A model generated the notes under the pieces. That model worked only from the letters and a program-made list of their open reading frames with translations. It had not been told where the DNA came from and searched no databases. DNA of 64,000 nt, from contig NZ_BMRF01000024.1 in the NCBI RefSeq assembly GCF_014648495.1, forward strand, positions 1 to 64,000, written 5' to 3'. This document shows, piece by piece, positions 1-9,119 of the stretch (positions are counted from its first letter, which is position 1; every line of letters starts with the position of its first letter). A program made the translations under genes and the position numbers. The stretch is from Actinomadura cremea. Its GTDB lineage: Bacteria; Actinomycetota; Actinomycetes; Streptosporangiales; Streptosporangiaceae.

Positions 1-192
1 CCCGTGCGTCGAACGGACGACCTTGTCGTGCGACCACCGATCCCGGTAGAACGCGTCGGCGCTCCGTCCGCCCTTCCTGGTCATGGTGCGCAGGTCCGGT
101 GACACGTCCGCCCGGGTGAAGAACCGGCGTGTCCGCACGAGGGCGTCCTCCACCGGGCCGTCCAGGCCGGACCGGCCGTTGCTCACGCTCAC
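1..192 (-). CDS. narG: Respiratory nitrate reductase alpha subunit, N-terminus only (cut by window edge)
   Basis: The minus strand reads from a GTG at 192 without a stop to the window edge, giving 64 residues. The last part reads FYRDRWSHDKVVRSTHG (residues 48-64), which is the conserved NarG N-terminal stretch just before the Fe-S ligand segment. An R/K-rich start followed by RRFFTRADVS is usual in actinobacterial NarG. NarG is the molybdopterin catalytic subunit that reduces nitrate at the cytoplasmic face of the membrane. A GGAGGG ribosome site lies at 203-208, ten bases before the chosen GTG; a second in-frame GTG at 186 is less well spaced. The narK-like gene ends 21 bases upstream, so the two are very likely one operon, presumably continuing into narHJI outside the window. 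Confidence 0.85.
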   Translation of the reverse strand, partial: MSVSNGRSGLDGPVEDALVRTRRFFTRADVSPDLRTMTRKGGRSADAFYRDRWSHDKVVRSTHG

Positions 193-213
193 CGTTGCGA
201 TTCCCTCCGTCGA

Positions 214-1416
214 CTATGTCCGGGTCTGCCGCGTTCCACGATCGGCCACCGCACGTTGCACCGACGTCACGGTGAAGATCGCCGCGGCGCCCGCCACGGC
301 GGCGAGGAGCAGCAGCCCGACGGCGTAGTTCTCGAACACGCCGTAGATCGCGCCCATCACCAGCGGCGGGACGAACCCGCCGAGGCCGCCCGCCGCCCCG
401 ACCACGCCGGTGACCGCCCCCACCTTGTTCGCGGGCGCCAGCTGCGACACCAGCGCGAACGTCGCGCCGCTGCCCGCGCCGAGCGCCATCGCCATCGCCA
501 GGAACGCGATCGTCCCGACCGGCATCAGCGGCGGCGCGAACGCCTGCACTGCGGCGGCCACCGTCACGACGGCGAGGCCCGTCGCGAGCACCCGCACGGC
601 GCCGATCCGGTCCGACAGCCAGCCGCCGACCGGGCGCATGACCACCGCGAGCAGCACGAACCCCGCCATGCGGTTCGCCGCGTCGTTCTGGTCGAGCCCG
701 TACTGCGACTTGAGGTAGGTCGGCAGGTACACCGAGAACGCCACGTACCCGCCGAACGTCACCGCGTACAGCGCCGACGCCTGCCAGGTGACGCCCATCC
801 GAGCGGTCGCGGCGAGCCTGCGGGCGAACGGCTGGTCGGGGACGGTCCGCCCGGGGGCGTCCCGCAGGACCAGCCACGCGACCGCGCCGTAGATCGCGAG
901 CAGGATCGCGGTGAGGACGAACGGGAACTCGATCCCGTACGCGTCGACCTCCTTGACGGTGGTCAGCGCGCTGATCGCGGTGCCGCCCATCCCGGCGCCG
1001 AACAGGCCGAGCGCCAGGCCGCGCCGCTCCGGCGGGAACCACGCGTTGACGAACGGGACGCCCACCGCGAACGCCGTCCCGCCGACGCCGAGGAAGAAAC
1101 CGCCGACCAGCAGGGCGGCCAGGGACGAGTGCCCGACGAGTCCGAGGTACAGCAGCGGCGCGATCGTCACGAGCGACACCAGCGGGAACATCACCCGGCC
1201 GCCGTACCGGTCGGTGAGGGCGCCCACGGGGATCCGGCCGAGGGATCCCACCACCACGGGGACGGCCACCAGCAGCGCCTGCTCGAACGACGACAGGTGC
1301 AGGACGTCCTGGAACCGCGGGCCGAGCGGGCTCAACAGTGACCAGGCCCAGAAGTTCACGACGAATCCGACCGTCGCGACGATCAGCATCGTCACGGCCC
1401 GCCGCGTATCGGTCAC
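214..1416 (-). CDS. narK: NarK-type nitrate/nitrite MFS transporter
   Basis: A 400-residue major facilitator protein with about 12 hydrophobic segments. The loop after TM2 holds the MFS signature GRIPVGALTDRYGGR, repeated in the second half as RPVGGWLSDRIGAVR. Gly-rich nitrate-signature-like stretches occur (GLALGLFGAGMGGTA near residue 135 and VGAVTGVVGAAGGLGGFVPP in the second half), as in the NarK/NasA family that exchanges nitrate and nitrite. The GTG at 1416 was chosen over the upstream ATG at 1560 because a GGGAG lies nine bases before it and the extra 48 residues are arginine-rich and unlike a transporter N-terminus. It is followed 21 bases later by narG, which supports a role in feeding respiratory nitrate reduction. 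A palindrome lies just upstream. Confidence 0.85.
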   Translation of the reverse strand: MTDTRRAVTMLIVATVGFVVNFWAWSLLSPLGPRFQDVLHLSSFEQALLVAVPVVVGSLGRIPVGALTDRYGGRVMFPLVSLVTIAPLLYLGLVGHSSLAALLVGGFFLGVGGTAFAVGVPFVNAWFPPERRGLALGLFGAGMGGTAISALTTVKEVDAYGIEFPFVLTAILLAIYGAVAWLVLRDAPGRTVPDQPFARRLAATARMGVTWQASALYAVTFGGYVAFSVYLPTYLKSQYGLDQNDAANRMAGFVLLAVVMRPVGGWLSDRIGAVRVLATGLAVVTVAAAVQAFAPPLMPVGTIAFLAMAMALGAGSGATFALVSQLAPANKVGAVTGVVGAAGGLGGFVPPLVMGAIYGVFENYAVGLLLLAAVAGAAAIFTVTSVQRAVADRGTRQTRT

Positions 1417-1452
1417 GCCCCGGCGCTCCCTTGATCGCTCGTATCCGGAACG

Positions 1453-1481
1453 CGGGAAGGTCTTCCCGACGCGCCGGGAAG
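1453..1481. promoter_or_regulatory. Palindromic operator candidate before narK
   Basis: A perfect 16-bp palindrome, CGGGAAG-gt-CTTCCCG, spans 1453-1468. A further direct copy of the half-site CGGGAAG lies at 1475-1481. The block starts 36 bases upstream of the narK start and also faces the divergent FAD/Fe-S dehydrogenase. The binding protein is unknown. Confidence 0.4.
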
Positions 1482-1643
1482 TAACCCCGCCCCGGCGCCG
1501 GGGCGCCGCGACGAACTTCGCGGCCCGCGGGGCGCTCTCCTCGGCGGGCGACCCCCGCATGACCTACCGTTACTAGCGTCCGATCAGTGAGTTCATTGCG
1601 GGCTTCGCCGTCACCACGGCGGTCCCGGAGACGGAGGCGGGGC

Positions 1644-4508
1644 TTGACCGACCATCGCGATCTCGTGGCGGCGCTGCGGCGGGCCGGAGTGTCCGGGGTG
1701 GACGACTCCGCGCTCGCCCGCGCGATGTACTCGTCCGACGCGTCCCTGTACCGGGTGCCGCCGCGGGTGGTGGTGACGCCGCGCGAGGCGGGCGAGCTGC
1801 CGGCGGCGCTGGCGGTGTGCCGGGAGTTCGGGGTGCCGCTGACGATGCGCGGCGGCGGCACGTCGATCGCGGGCAACGCCGTCGGGCCGGGTGTCGTCGC
1901 CGACGTCAGCCGGCACCTGAACCGGGTGCTGGAGGTCGACCCGGAGGCGGGGACGGCGCTGGTCGAACCGGGGATCGTGCAGGCGCGGCTGCACGAGATC
2001 GCGGGCGCGCACGGGCTGCGGTTCGGGCCCGACCCGTCCACCCGGACGCGGGCGACGCTCGGCGGGATGATCGGCAACAACGCGTGCGGGTCGCGCGCCC
2101 TCGGCTACGGCCGCACCAGCGACAACGTCCTGGGACTGGACGTGGTGACGGGGTCGGGGGAACGGCTGCGGATCGGCGACGTGCCGGGCGGGGCCGGGAC
2201 GGGCGCGCTGGAGAGCCCGCTGCTGGAGCGCCTGCGGACGCTCACCGGCGACCATCTCGCGCTGATCCGGACGGAGTTCGGGAGGTTCGGGCGGCAGGTG
2301 TCGGCGTACTCGCTGGAGCACCTGCTGCCGGAGCGGCGGTTCGACGTGGCGCGGGCGCTGGTCGGGAGCGAGGGCACGCTCGCGCTGACCCTGGCGGCGC
2401 GGCTGCGGATGGTGCGGGAGCCGGAGCACCGGCTGCTGGTCGTGCTGGGGTACGGGTCGATGGCCGAGGCCGCCGACGCCGTCCCGGCGCTCCTGCCGCA
2501 CGGGCCGGTGGCCTGCGAGGGCCTGGACTCGCGGATCACGAGCGTGGTGGCGGAGCGACGGGGGCCGGGCGCCGTCCCCGAGCTGCCGGCGGGCTCGGGG
2601 TGGCTGCTGGTGGAGCTGGCCGGGCCGGACGCGGGCGGGCTGCGGGACACCGCCGCGCGGGTCGTCGCCGACTCGGACTGCACCGGGTCGATGCTCGTCG
2701 ACGACATGGCCCTCGCGGACGCGCTGTGGCGGATCCGCGAGGACGGCTCGGGCCTCGTCGCCCGCACCCCCGACGGGGAGCAGGCGCACGCCGGCTGGGA
2801 GGACGCGGCCGTCCCGCCCGAGCGGCTCGGCGCCTACCTGCGGGAGTTCGAGGCGCTGCTCGGCGAGCACGGGCTGGCGGGCGTCCCGTACGGGCATTTC
2901 GGCGACGGCTGCGTGCACGTGCGCATCGACTTCCCGTTCGGCCGGGCGGGCGGGACGCGGGTGTTCCGCGACTTCCTGCACGACGCCGCCGCGCTCGCCG
3001 CGCGGCACGGCGGCACGATGTCCGGCGAGCACGGGGACGGGCGGGCGCGCGGCGAACTGCTCCCGCACATGTACTCCGGCGAGGCGCTGGCGCTGTGCGC
3101 GGACGTCAAGGAGCTGTTCGACCCCGCCGGCGTCCTCAATCCCGGGATCATCGTGCGGCCCGCGCCGGTCGACGCCGATCTGCGGGCGGCGCGGGTGCCG
3201 CGGGCGACCCGCCGGGAGCTGCCGGCGCTCGGGCTGGCGTACCGGGACGACCGGGGCGACCTGTCGCGGGCCGTCCACCGGTGCACCGGCATCGGCAAGT
3301 GCCGGGCCGACAACACGGGTGCCGGAAGCGTGATGTGCCCGTCCTATGTCGCGACCCGGGAGGAGAAGGACTCCACGCGGGGGCGCGCGCGGGTGCTGCA
3401 AGAGGTCGTGTCCGGGAAGTTGGGGCCGGACGGGTGGCGTTCGGAGGCCCTCCACGAGGTGCTGGACCTGTGCCTCTCCTGCAAGGGGTGCGCGTCCGAC
3501 TGCCCGACCGGGATCGACATGGCCTCCTACAAGGCCGAGGCCCTGCACCAGCGGTACCGCCGCAGGATCCGCCCGCGCGCGCACTACGCGCTCGGGTGGC
3601 TGCCCCGGTGGACGCGTATGGCCGCGCGCGCCCCCGCGACGATCCGTCCGGCGAACGCCGCGATGCGGTCGCGCGCCCTGCGGCCCCTCGTGGCGTGGGC
3701 GGCCGGGATCGACCGGCGCCGATCGCTGCCGGAGTTCGCGCCGACGACGTTCCGCCGCCGGTTCTCCTCGCACACCTCGCCCGAGGGCCGCCACGGCGAC
3801 GTCGTCCTGTTCGTGGACACCTTCACCGACGCGTTCTCCCCCGACGTCGGCGAGGCCACCGTCCGGGTGCTGGAGCACGCGGGTTACCGCGTCACCGTGA
3901 CCGAGCGGCCGGTGTGCTGCGGCATCACGTGGATCTCGACGGGCCAGCTCGACGGCGCCCGCGCGCAGGTCCGCCGCACCGTCCGGGCGCTGCTGCCGCA
4001 CGTCCGGCGCGGCGCGAAGGTCGTCGGGATGGAGCCGTCCTGCACCGGCGTGCTCCGCTCGGACGCCGAGGAGCTGCTCGGCGGGGTGGACGCGGCCGCC
4101 GCGCGCGAGGTGGCCGCCGCGACCCGCACCCTCGCCGAACTGCTCGCCGAGACCGACGGCTGGACCCCGCCCGACCTGTCCGGGGTGGCGGGGGTCGCGC
4201 AGCCGCACTGCCACCACCACGCGGTCATGGGGTGGCGGGCGGACGCGGCGCTGCTGCGGGACGCGGGCGCCGACGTGCGCGGCGTCGGCGGCTGCTGCGG
4301 GCTCGCCGGGAACTTCGGCGTCGAGAAGGGCCACCACGACGTGTCGGTGGCCGTCGCCGAGCACCGGCTGCTGCCCGCCGTCCGCGCCGCGGCGGACGGC
4401 GACGTCGTCCTCGCCGACGGGTTCAGCTGCCGCACCCAGCTCGACTTCCTCGCCGACCGGCCGGGCGAGCATCTCGCCCAGCTCCTCGCCCGCCACCTGC
4501 GGGATTAG
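1644..4508 (+). CDS. FAD-binding and Fe-S-binding 2-hydroxyacid dehydrogenase (YdiJ/D-lactate dehydrogenase-like)
   Basis: A 954-residue fusion of three modules. The N-terminal FAD_binding_4 domain carries the PP-loop RGGGTSIAGNAVGPG and the GGMIGNNACGSRALGYGRTSDN segment; an FAD-oxidase C-terminal domain follows, with the metal-binding-like HFGDGCVHVRIDFP and GEHGDGRARGELLP. Then come two ferredoxin-like clusters (GIGKCRADN...MCPSY and CLSCKGCASDCPTG), and finally a CCG-domain pair (CCGITW, CCGLAGNFG) as in GlpC/LldE. This is the architecture of YdiJ, which oxidises D-2-hydroxy acids such as D-2-hydroxyglutarate or D-lactate and passes electrons to the respiratory chain. A TTG at 1644 is chosen because GGAGG lies six bases before it; the more upstream GTG at 1587 would add an arginine-rich tail. 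It is divergent from narK. The exact substrate cannot be told from sequence. Confidence 0.85.
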   Translation: MTDHRDLVAALRRAGVSGVDDSALARAMYSSDASLYRVPPRVVVTPREAGELPAALAVCREFGVPLTMRGGGTSIAGNAVGPGVVADVSRHLNRVLEVDPEAGTALVEPGIVQARLHEIAGAHGLRFGPDPSTRTRATLGGMIGNNACGSRALGYGRTSDNVLGLDVVTGSGERLRIGDVPGGAGTGALESPLLERLRTLTGDHLALIRTEFGRFGRQVSAYSLEHLLPERRFDVARALVGSEGTLALTLAARLRMVREPEHRLLVVLGYGSMAEAADAVPALLPHGPVACEGLDSRITSVVAERRGPGAVPELPAGSGWLLVELAGPDAGGLRDTAARVVADSDCTGSMLVDDMALADALWRIREDGSGLVARTPDGEQAHAGWEDAAVPPERLGAYLREFEALLGEHGLAGVPYGHFGDGCVHVRIDFPFGRAGGTRVFRDFLHDAAALAARHGGTMSGEHGDGRARGELLPHMYSGEALALCADVKELFDPAGVLNPGIIVRPAPVDADLRAARVPRATRRELPALGLAYRDDRGDLSRAVHRCTGIGKCRADNTGAGSVMCPSYVATREEKDSTRGRARVLQEVVSGKLGPDGWRSEALHEVLDLCLSCKGCASDCPTGIDMASYKAEALHQRYRRRIRPRAHYALGWLPRWTRMAARAPATIRPANAAMRSRALRPLVAWAAGIDRRRSLPEFAPTTFRRRFSSHTSPEGRHGDVVLFVDTFTDAFSPDVGEATVRVLEHAGYRVTVTERPVCCGITWISTGQLDGARAQVRRTVRALLPHVRRGAKVVGMEPSCTGVLRSDAEELLGGVDAAAAREVAAATRTLAELLAETDGWTPPDLSGVAGVAQPHCHHHAVMGWRADAALLRDAGADVRGVGGCCGLAGNFGVEKGHHDVSVAVAEHRLLPAVRAAADGDVVLADGFSCRTQLDFLADRPGEHLAQLLARHLRD

Positions 4509-4513
4509 CAGAC

Positions 4514-4545
4514 GGCGCGGGCCGCGGCAAGGCCCGGCCCGCGCC
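4514..4545 (+). terminator. Strong GC hairpin after the dehydrogenase
   Basis: Eleven-base-pair perfect stem (arms 4514-4524 and 4535-4545, ten-base loop) starting five bases after the stop codon at 4508. There is no T-run, as is common for actinobacterial terminators. Confidence 0.5.
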
Positions 4546-4636
4546 CGCAAACGGCCACCCGACCGGCGTCTCCGGAAGCCTTCCCGACCCCGCGACATGG
4601 TGAAATACCTCCACACTGAACTACGGGGGGACGGGG

Positions 4637-5200
4637 ATGCACCGGCGGTTGGGCATCGCGGTGATCGCGGCCTTCGGCCCGATGTTGTTGACGGCGTGCG
4701 GGGACGGCGGCGCCGGCCCCGGCCCCGACGTGTCGGCCCCGGCCACCGCATCGACCGGGGCGCCCGGTTCCGCCGCGCCGAGCGGCCCGACGTACCTCGG
4801 GCCCGACGGGTACGGTGCGCTCAAGCTCGGCATGACGCGGGCGGAGGCGGAGGCGACCGGCGTCATCACGGTCACCGGTGAACCGCCCGGCGGTCCCACC
4901 TGCGGCTCCTTCGAGCTGAAGGAGTTCCCGTCGGGCGCGAACGCCGCCGGGGGCAACTTTTCCGCCGGCCTCGGCATCGCCTCGATCTTCGCCGCGGAGG
5001 GCATGCGCACCCCCGAGGGCATCGAGATCGGTTCGTCCGAGGCCGATCTCGCGAAGGCGTATCCGGACCTGCAACAGGGGCCGAACCTGTCGTTCGTCAC
5101 CGTCCCGGGCAATCCGAAGGCCGTGTACTCGTTCCTGGTCGTGGACGGACGCGTCGAGGCGTTCGGCCTCGACCTGGCTAACCAGACCTGCCACAACTGA
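4637..5200 (+). CDS. Small secreted lipoprotein, function unknown
   Basis: A 187-residue protein with a lipoprotein signal: MHRR, a hydrophobic core, and the lipobox LTAC with Cys at about residue 19. An Ala/Pro/Ser/Thr-rich linker of roughly 30 residues follows. The folded part (residues 55-187) contains GYGALKLGMTRAEAEATG, a motif seen in small secreted actinobacterial proteins where it precedes a two-stranded unit; here it occurs again in weaker form as GIEIGSSEADLAKAYP. Cys residues at about 93 and 185 could pair outside the membrane. A G-rich ribosome site precedes the ATG. It should be tethered to the outer face of the cytoplasmic membrane. I do not recognise a function. Confidence 0.75.
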   Translation: MHRRLGIAVIAAFGPMLLTACGDGGAGPGPDVSAPATASTGAPGSAAPSGPTYLGPDGYGALKLGMTRAEAEATGVITVTGEPPGGPTCGSFELKEFPSGANAAGGNFSAGLGIASIFAAEGMRTPEGIEIGSSEADLAKAYPDLQQGPNLSFVTVPGNPKAVYSFLVVDGRVEAFGLDLANQTCHN

Positions 5201-5237
5201 TGGAGTCCGGCTTCCCGGTTCCCGGTCAGCGGCGGCG

Positions 5238-5990
5238 TCAGCGGCGGGTGCGGGGCAGGCCGAGGGTGCGGGAGAGGGTGAGCGCGGCGGTGTGGACGGC
5301 CGGGGCGACGGCGGCGAGGCGCATGCCGGTGGACCAGCCGGACACCGACAGGGCGCCGAGCGCCTCGCCGTCCGGGCCGAGGACGGGGCTGGCGGCGCAC
5401 ACGATGCCGTTGCCGGACTCCTCGCGGTCGTAGGCCACGCCCTCCTCGCGGATCTTCGCGAGTTCCCGGGTGAACAGGCCGGGCGCGGTGACGCTGCGCC
5501 CGGTGGCCCGGACGAGCCCGGCGTCGAGGACGGTCCGGACGGTCTCCGGCGGGGAGAACGCCAGGATCGCCTTGCCGACGCCGGTGACGTGCGCGGGGAG
5601 CCGGCCGCCGACCTGGGACGGCAGCGGCGGGCCGCCCGGAGAACCGAGGATCTCCACGTAGACGACCTCGGCGCCCTCCAGGACCGCGAGGTGGACGGTC
5701 TGGCGGGTCGCCTCCCGCAGGTCCGACATGTACGGGACGGCGGCGTCGCGCAGCACCCGCTGGCGCGGGACCCGCTGCCCGATCTCGAACAGCCGCAGCC
5801 CGAGCCGGACGCGCGAACCCTGCCGTTCGAGGAGCCCGGCCTCGACGAGGTCGAGGGCGATGCGGTGCGCCGTCGACTTGGGCAGGCCGCTGCGGCGGGC
5901 CAGCTCGGCGGCGCCGAGACCGTCGTCGTCCGCGCGGAACGCGGTCAGCACCGCGACGGCGCGCCGGAGGAAACTGTCATCGGGCGACAT
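5238..5990 (-). CDS. IclR-family transcriptional regulator
   Basis: 250 residues with the two IclR modules. The N-terminal winged helix-turn-helix (residues about 8-60) includes GAAELARRSGLPKSTAHRI as recognition unit. The C-terminal effector domain (about 75-245) includes the usual LPAHVTGVGKAILAFSPP and the late GIVCAASPVLGPDGEALGALSVSG. IclR proteins of this type commonly control aromatic-ring catabolic operons and bind small aromatic or ring-fission acids. It is divergent from the hydratase/dehydrogenase/aldolase operon with only 104 bases between, so local control of that operon is the natural inference. A palindrome lies in that gap. Confidence 0.9.
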   Translation of the reverse strand: MSPDDSFLRRAVAVLTAFRADDDGLGAAELARRSGLPKSTAHRIALDLVEAGLLERQGSRVRLGLRLFEIGQRVPRQRVLRDAAVPYMSDLREATRQTVHLAVLEGAEVVYVEILGSPGGPPLPSQVGGRLPAHVTGVGKAILAFSPPETVRTVLDAGLVRATGRSVTAPGLFTRELAKIREEGVAYDREESGNGIVCAASPVLGPDGEALGALSVSGWSTGMRLAAVAPAVHTAALTLSRTLGLPRTRR

Positions 5991-6008
5991 GATTCCACTT
6001 TAGGAGAG

Positions 6009-6029
6009 GCGTCCCACCGTGCGGGACGC
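6009..6029. promoter_or_regulatory. Inverted-repeat operator candidate between IclR gene and dmpEFG operon
   Basis: Nine-base arms GCGTCCCAC and GCGGGACGC separated by three bases pair with a single mismatch. It lies 18 bases beyond the regulator's start codon and 65 bases before the operon's first codon, the expected place for an IclR site. Which protein binds is inferred from position only. Confidence 0.5.
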
Positions 6030-6094
6030 TCGCATTGCCGCACCGGCACGTGCGCGGGCAGGCTCGAGACCGCCATCACGACGAAAGGACGGCC

Positions 6095-6889
6095 ATGGAC
6101 CCCGGTTCGGTGGAGAAGGCCGCGGGCGCGCTGCTTGACGCGTACGCCACCGGCACCCCCATCTCCCCCCTGACGACGGACTACCCCGACATGTCCATCG
6201 CCGACGCCTACGCCGTCCAGGCGGTGCAGGTGCGGACGTGGACGGACGCGGGGGCGCGCGTCAAGGGCCACAAGGTCGGGCTGACCTCGGCGGCGATGCA
6301 GCGGCAGCTCGGCGTAAACTACCCCGACTCCGGCGTCCTGCTGGACTCGATGTTCCTGCCGGAGAACGACGCCATCGAGCGCAGCCGCTTCCTGCAGCCG
6401 CGGGTGGAGCCGGAGGTCGCGTTCGTCCTCGGCCGTCCCCTGGCCGGGCCCGGAGTGACCGCCGCGGACGCCGTCGGCGCCGTGGAGTACGTGCTGCCCG
6501 CGCTGGAGGTCATCGACTCCCGGATCGCGGACTGGAAGATCAAGCTGCCGGACACGATCGCCGACAACGCCTCCAGCGGCGGCGTCGTGCTCGGCACGCG
6601 GCCCGTCCGGCTGGACGACCTCGACCTCGCGCTGATGGGCTGCCTGCTGCACCGGAACGGGAACCTGATCGACACCGGGGCCGGCGGCGCCGTCCTCGGC
6701 TCGCCGATCAACGCGCTGGTCTGGCTGGCCAACGTGCTCGGCGAGAACGGCGAGTCGCTCGAGGCCGGGCACGTCGTCCTGCCCGGCTCGATCACCGCGA
6801 TGGTCCCGGTGGAGCCGGGCGACACCATGACCGCCACGTTCGCCGGAGTCGGTTCCGTGACCGCCCGGTTCGGAAGGGAGGACGCGTGA
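6095..6889 (+). CDS. dmpE: 2-oxopent-4-enoate (2-hydroxypenta-2,4-dienoate) hydratase
   Basis: 264 residues of the fumarylacetoacetate-hydrolase fold, hydratase branch (DmpE/MhpD/HsaE). Characteristic stretches are [18 protein letters not shown] near residue 57, the metal-site region [13 protein letters not shown] near 104, and [20 protein letters not shown] near 146. It adds water to the dienoate left after ring meta-cleavage and gives 4-hydroxy-2-oxovalerate, or a homologue. The ATG at 6095 has AAAGGA seven bases ahead. It is the first gene of a three-gene operon: its stop overlaps the next start by four bases (GTGA). Whether the upstream pathway is catechol-type or steroid-type (HsaE) cannot be decided, as no ring-cleavage dioxygenase is present nearby. 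Confidence 0.9.
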   Translation: MDPGSVEKAAGALLDAYATGTPISPLTTDYPDMSIADAYAVQAVQVRTWTDAGARVKGHKVGLTSAAMQRQLGVNYPDSGVLLDSMFLPENDAIERSRFLQPRVEPEVAFVLGRPLAGPGVTAADAVGAVEYVLPALEVIDSRIADWKIKLPDTIADNASSGGVVLGTRPVRLDDLDLALMGCLLHRNGNLIDTGAGGAVLGSPINALVWLANVLGENGESLEAGHVVLPGSITAMVPVEPGDTMTATFAGVGSVTARFGREDA

Positions 6890-7782
6890 GCAAGCTCAGC
6901 GCCGCGATCGTCGGGCCGGGCAACATCGGCACCGACCTGCTGGTCAAGCTGCTGCGCAGCGACCTGCTCGAGGTCCACTCGATGATCGGGGTGGACCCGG
7001 AGTCCGACGGCCTGGAGCGCGCCCGCAAGATGGGCGTCCCCGCGTCGGCGGAGGGCGTGGACTGGCTGCTGGAGCAGCCGACGCTCCCCGACATCGTGTT
7101 CGAGGCGACCTCGGCGAAGGCGCACCTGGCGAACGCCCCGCGCTACGAGGCGGCCGGGATCACCGCGATCGACCTGACGCCCGCCGCGACCGGACCGTAC
7201 GTGTGCCCGCCGGTCAACCTGGACTCGCTGTCGGACGCCCCGAACCTCAACATGATCACGTGCGGCGGGCAGGCGACGATCCCGATCGTGAACGCGGTCT
7301 CGTCCGTCGTCCCGGTGCCGTACGCGGAGATCGTCGCGTCGATCGCGTCCCGCTCGGCCGGGCCGGGGACGCGCGCGAACATCGACGAGTTCACCCAGAC
7401 CACGGCCGGCGCCATCGAGAAGGTCGGCGGCGCGGACCGGGGCAAGGCGATCATCATTCTGAACCCGGTCGACCCGCCGATGATCATGCGGGACACGGTG
7501 TTCTGCGCGATCCCGGCCGACGCCGACACCGACGCGATCGCCGCGTCCGTCGAGAAGATGGTCGCGCGGGTCGCCGAGTACGTGCCCGGCTACACGCTGC
7601 GGGCCGAGCCGCAGTTCGACGGGCCCCGCGACATCTGGAACGGGATGGCCCGCGTCGCGGTGTTCCTCGAGGTCAAGGGCAACGGCGACTACCTGCCGCC
7701 CTGGGCCGGCAACCTCGACATCATGACCGCGGCCGCCGCTCGGGTCGGCGAGCAGCTCGCGCGCAGGAAGGTGGCAGCATGA
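6886..7782 (+). CDS. dmpF: Acetaldehyde/propanal dehydrogenase, acylating
   Basis: 298 residues. The N-terminal Rossmann motif [13 protein letters not shown] (residues 7-19) binds NAD, and the catalytic Cys126 lies in [11 protein letters not shown]. The C-terminal half carries the RDTVFCAI and [20 protein letters not shown] stretches typical of DmpF/BphJ/HsaG. It converts the aldehyde from the aldolase into acetyl-CoA or propionyl-CoA while the two enzymes stay bound, so the aldehyde is channelled. GTG start overlaps the hydratase stop, and its own stop overlaps the aldolase start (ATGA), which fits the obligate 1:1 complex known for this pair. Confidence 0.93.
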   Translation: MSKLSAAIVGPGNIGTDLLVKLLRSDLLEVHSMIGVDPESDGLERARKMGVPASAEGVDWLLEQPTLPDIVFEATSAKAHLANAPRYEAAGITAIDLTPAATGPYVCPPVNLDSLSDAPNLNMITCGGQATIPIVNAVSSVVPVPYAEIVASIASRSAGPGTRANIDEFTQTTAGAIEKVGGADRGKAIIILNPVDPPMIMRDTVFCAIPADADTDAIAASVEKMVARVAEYVPGYTLRAEPQFDGPRDIWNGMARVAVFLEVKGNGDYLPPWAGNLDIMTAAAARVGEQLARRKVAA

Positions 7783-8831
7783 CGACCCCGCAGACCCCCG
7801 GCGACACGCCGCAGAAGATCCGGATCACCGACTCGACGCTGCGGGACGGCAGCCACGCGATGGCGCACCGCTTCAGCGAGGAGCAGGTCCGCGGCGTCGT
7901 CCACGCGCTGGACGGCGCGGGCGTCGAGGTCATCGAGGTGACCCACGGCGACGGGCTCGGCGGCTCGTCGTTCAACTACGGCTTCTCGCTCGAGGACGAC
8001 ATCAAGCTCGTCGCGGCGGCCGTGGACGAGGCGACCCGCGCGCGGATCGCGGTGCTGATGCTGCCCGGCCTCGGCACCGTCGAGGACCTCCGCAAGGCGC
8101 ACGGCGCGGGCGCGTCCGTCGCCCGGATCGCCACGCACTGCACCGAGGCGGACGTGTCGCTGCAGCACTTCGCCGCGGCCCGCGACCTCGGCATGGAGAC
8201 CGTCGGGTTCCTGATGCTGTCGCACCGGGTCGGCCCGGACGAGCTGGCGAAGCAGGCCCGCATCATGGTGGACGGCGGCGCCCAGTGCGTGTACGTCGTC
8301 GACTCGGCGGGCGCGCTCGTCCTCGGCGACGCGCAGGAGCGGATCAGCGCGCTCGTCAAGGAGATCGGGCACGAGGCGCAGGTCGGCTTCCACGGCCACC
8401 AGAACCTGTCGCTGGGCGTCGCGAACTCGGTGCTGGCGCAGCAGAACGGCGCCCTGCAGATCGACGGCGCGCTGTGCGCGCTGGGCGCGGGCGCGGGCAA
8501 CTCCCCCACCGAGGTGCTCGTGCCGACGTTCGAGCGGCTCGGCGTCCCGACGGGCGTGGACGTGCAGAGCGTGATGGCCGCCGCCGACGACGTGGTCAAG
8601 CCGTTCCTGCACCGGCTGCCGTTCGCCGACCGGGGTGCGATCACGCAGGGCTACGCGGGCGTCTACTCCAGCTTCCTGCTGCACGCCGAGCGCGCCGCGG
8701 AACGCTACGACGTGCCCGCGCACGAGATCCTGCAGCGGGTCGGCGAGGCCGGGTACGTCGGCGGCCAGGAGGACATGATCATCGACGTGGCGCTCCAGCT
8801 CGCCGCCGAGCGCGACAAGGCGTCCGCCTGA
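7779..8831 (+). CDS. dmpG: 4-hydroxy-2-oxovalerate aldolase
   Basis: 350 residues, DmpG/BphI/HsaF family: an N-terminal HMGL-like TIM barrel and a C-terminal communication domain that docks the dehydrogenase. The catalytic cluster reads [11 protein letters not shown], with Arg22, Asp23 and His26. The manganese pair is His205 and His207 in GFHGHQNLS. It cleaves 4-hydroxy-2-oxoacids to pyruvate and an aldehyde. The first ten residues ([10 protein letters not shown]) are a short extension. It is the last gene of the operon and is followed 22 bases later by a perfect hairpin. Confidence 0.93.
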   Translation: MTTPQTPGDTPQKIRITDSTLRDGSHAMAHRFSEEQVRGVVHALDGAGVEVIEVTHGDGLGGSSFNYGFSLEDDIKLVAAAVDEATRARIAVLMLPGLGTVEDLRKAHGAGASVARIATHCTEADVSLQHFAAARDLGMETVGFLMLSHRVGPDELAKQARIMVDGGAQCVYVVDSAGALVLGDAQERISALVKEIGHEAQVGFHGHQNLSLGVANSVLAQQNGALQIDGALCALGAGAGNSPTEVLVPTFERLGVPTGVDVQSVMAAADDVVKPFLHRLPFADRGAITQGYAGVYSSFLLHAERAAERYDVPAHEILQRVGEAGYVGGQEDMIIDVALQLAAERDKASA

Positions 8832-8852
8832 CCCCGCGCACGACAACGGCGG

Positions 8853-8881
8853 AAGGGCGGGGAGTTCGACTCCCCGCCTTT
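8853..8881 (+). terminator. Rho-independent terminator of the dmpEFG operon
   Basis: A perfect ten-base-pair stem (8856-8865 with 8869-8878), three-base loop TCG, extended to 13 pairs by AAG/TTT flanks, ending in a short T run at 8879-8881. It begins 22 bases after the aldolase stop. Confidence 0.85.
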
Positions 8882-9119
8882 CCGCGTGCCGTCCGTCAGC
8901 GCCTGCGACCGCCGACGCCTGCCTCCATGAGGTCCCGCCCGACGGTGAGGGGAGGATCCGCGCGGAGACGCGCGCCGCGATGGGCGACCGGTGGGCCGCC
9001 GACCGCATCGTCGCCGAGGTCGCCGAGGTCGCCGCCGACACCTGAGCCGCCGGCCCGCCACCACCCCGCCGTGGCGCTAAGCTGCTGATTCAGCAGTCGG
9101 CCGTCCGGAGGGCGCACAG

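Noticed and set aside
1611..4751. Very long minus-strand open frame antiparallel to the FAD/Fe-S dehydrogenase, and many similar ones elsewhere.
   Set aside because: Arg/Pro/Gly-rich composition without domains; these are mirror frames caused by high GC at the third codon position.
8883..9045. Plus-strand open frame ending RIRAETRAAMGDRWAADRIVAEVAEVAADT, resembling the C-terminus of an enzyme.
   Set aside because: No start codon, the frame runs through the dmpG terminator, and the remaining 50 residues have no recognisable fold. Could be an old remnant, but too short to annotate.
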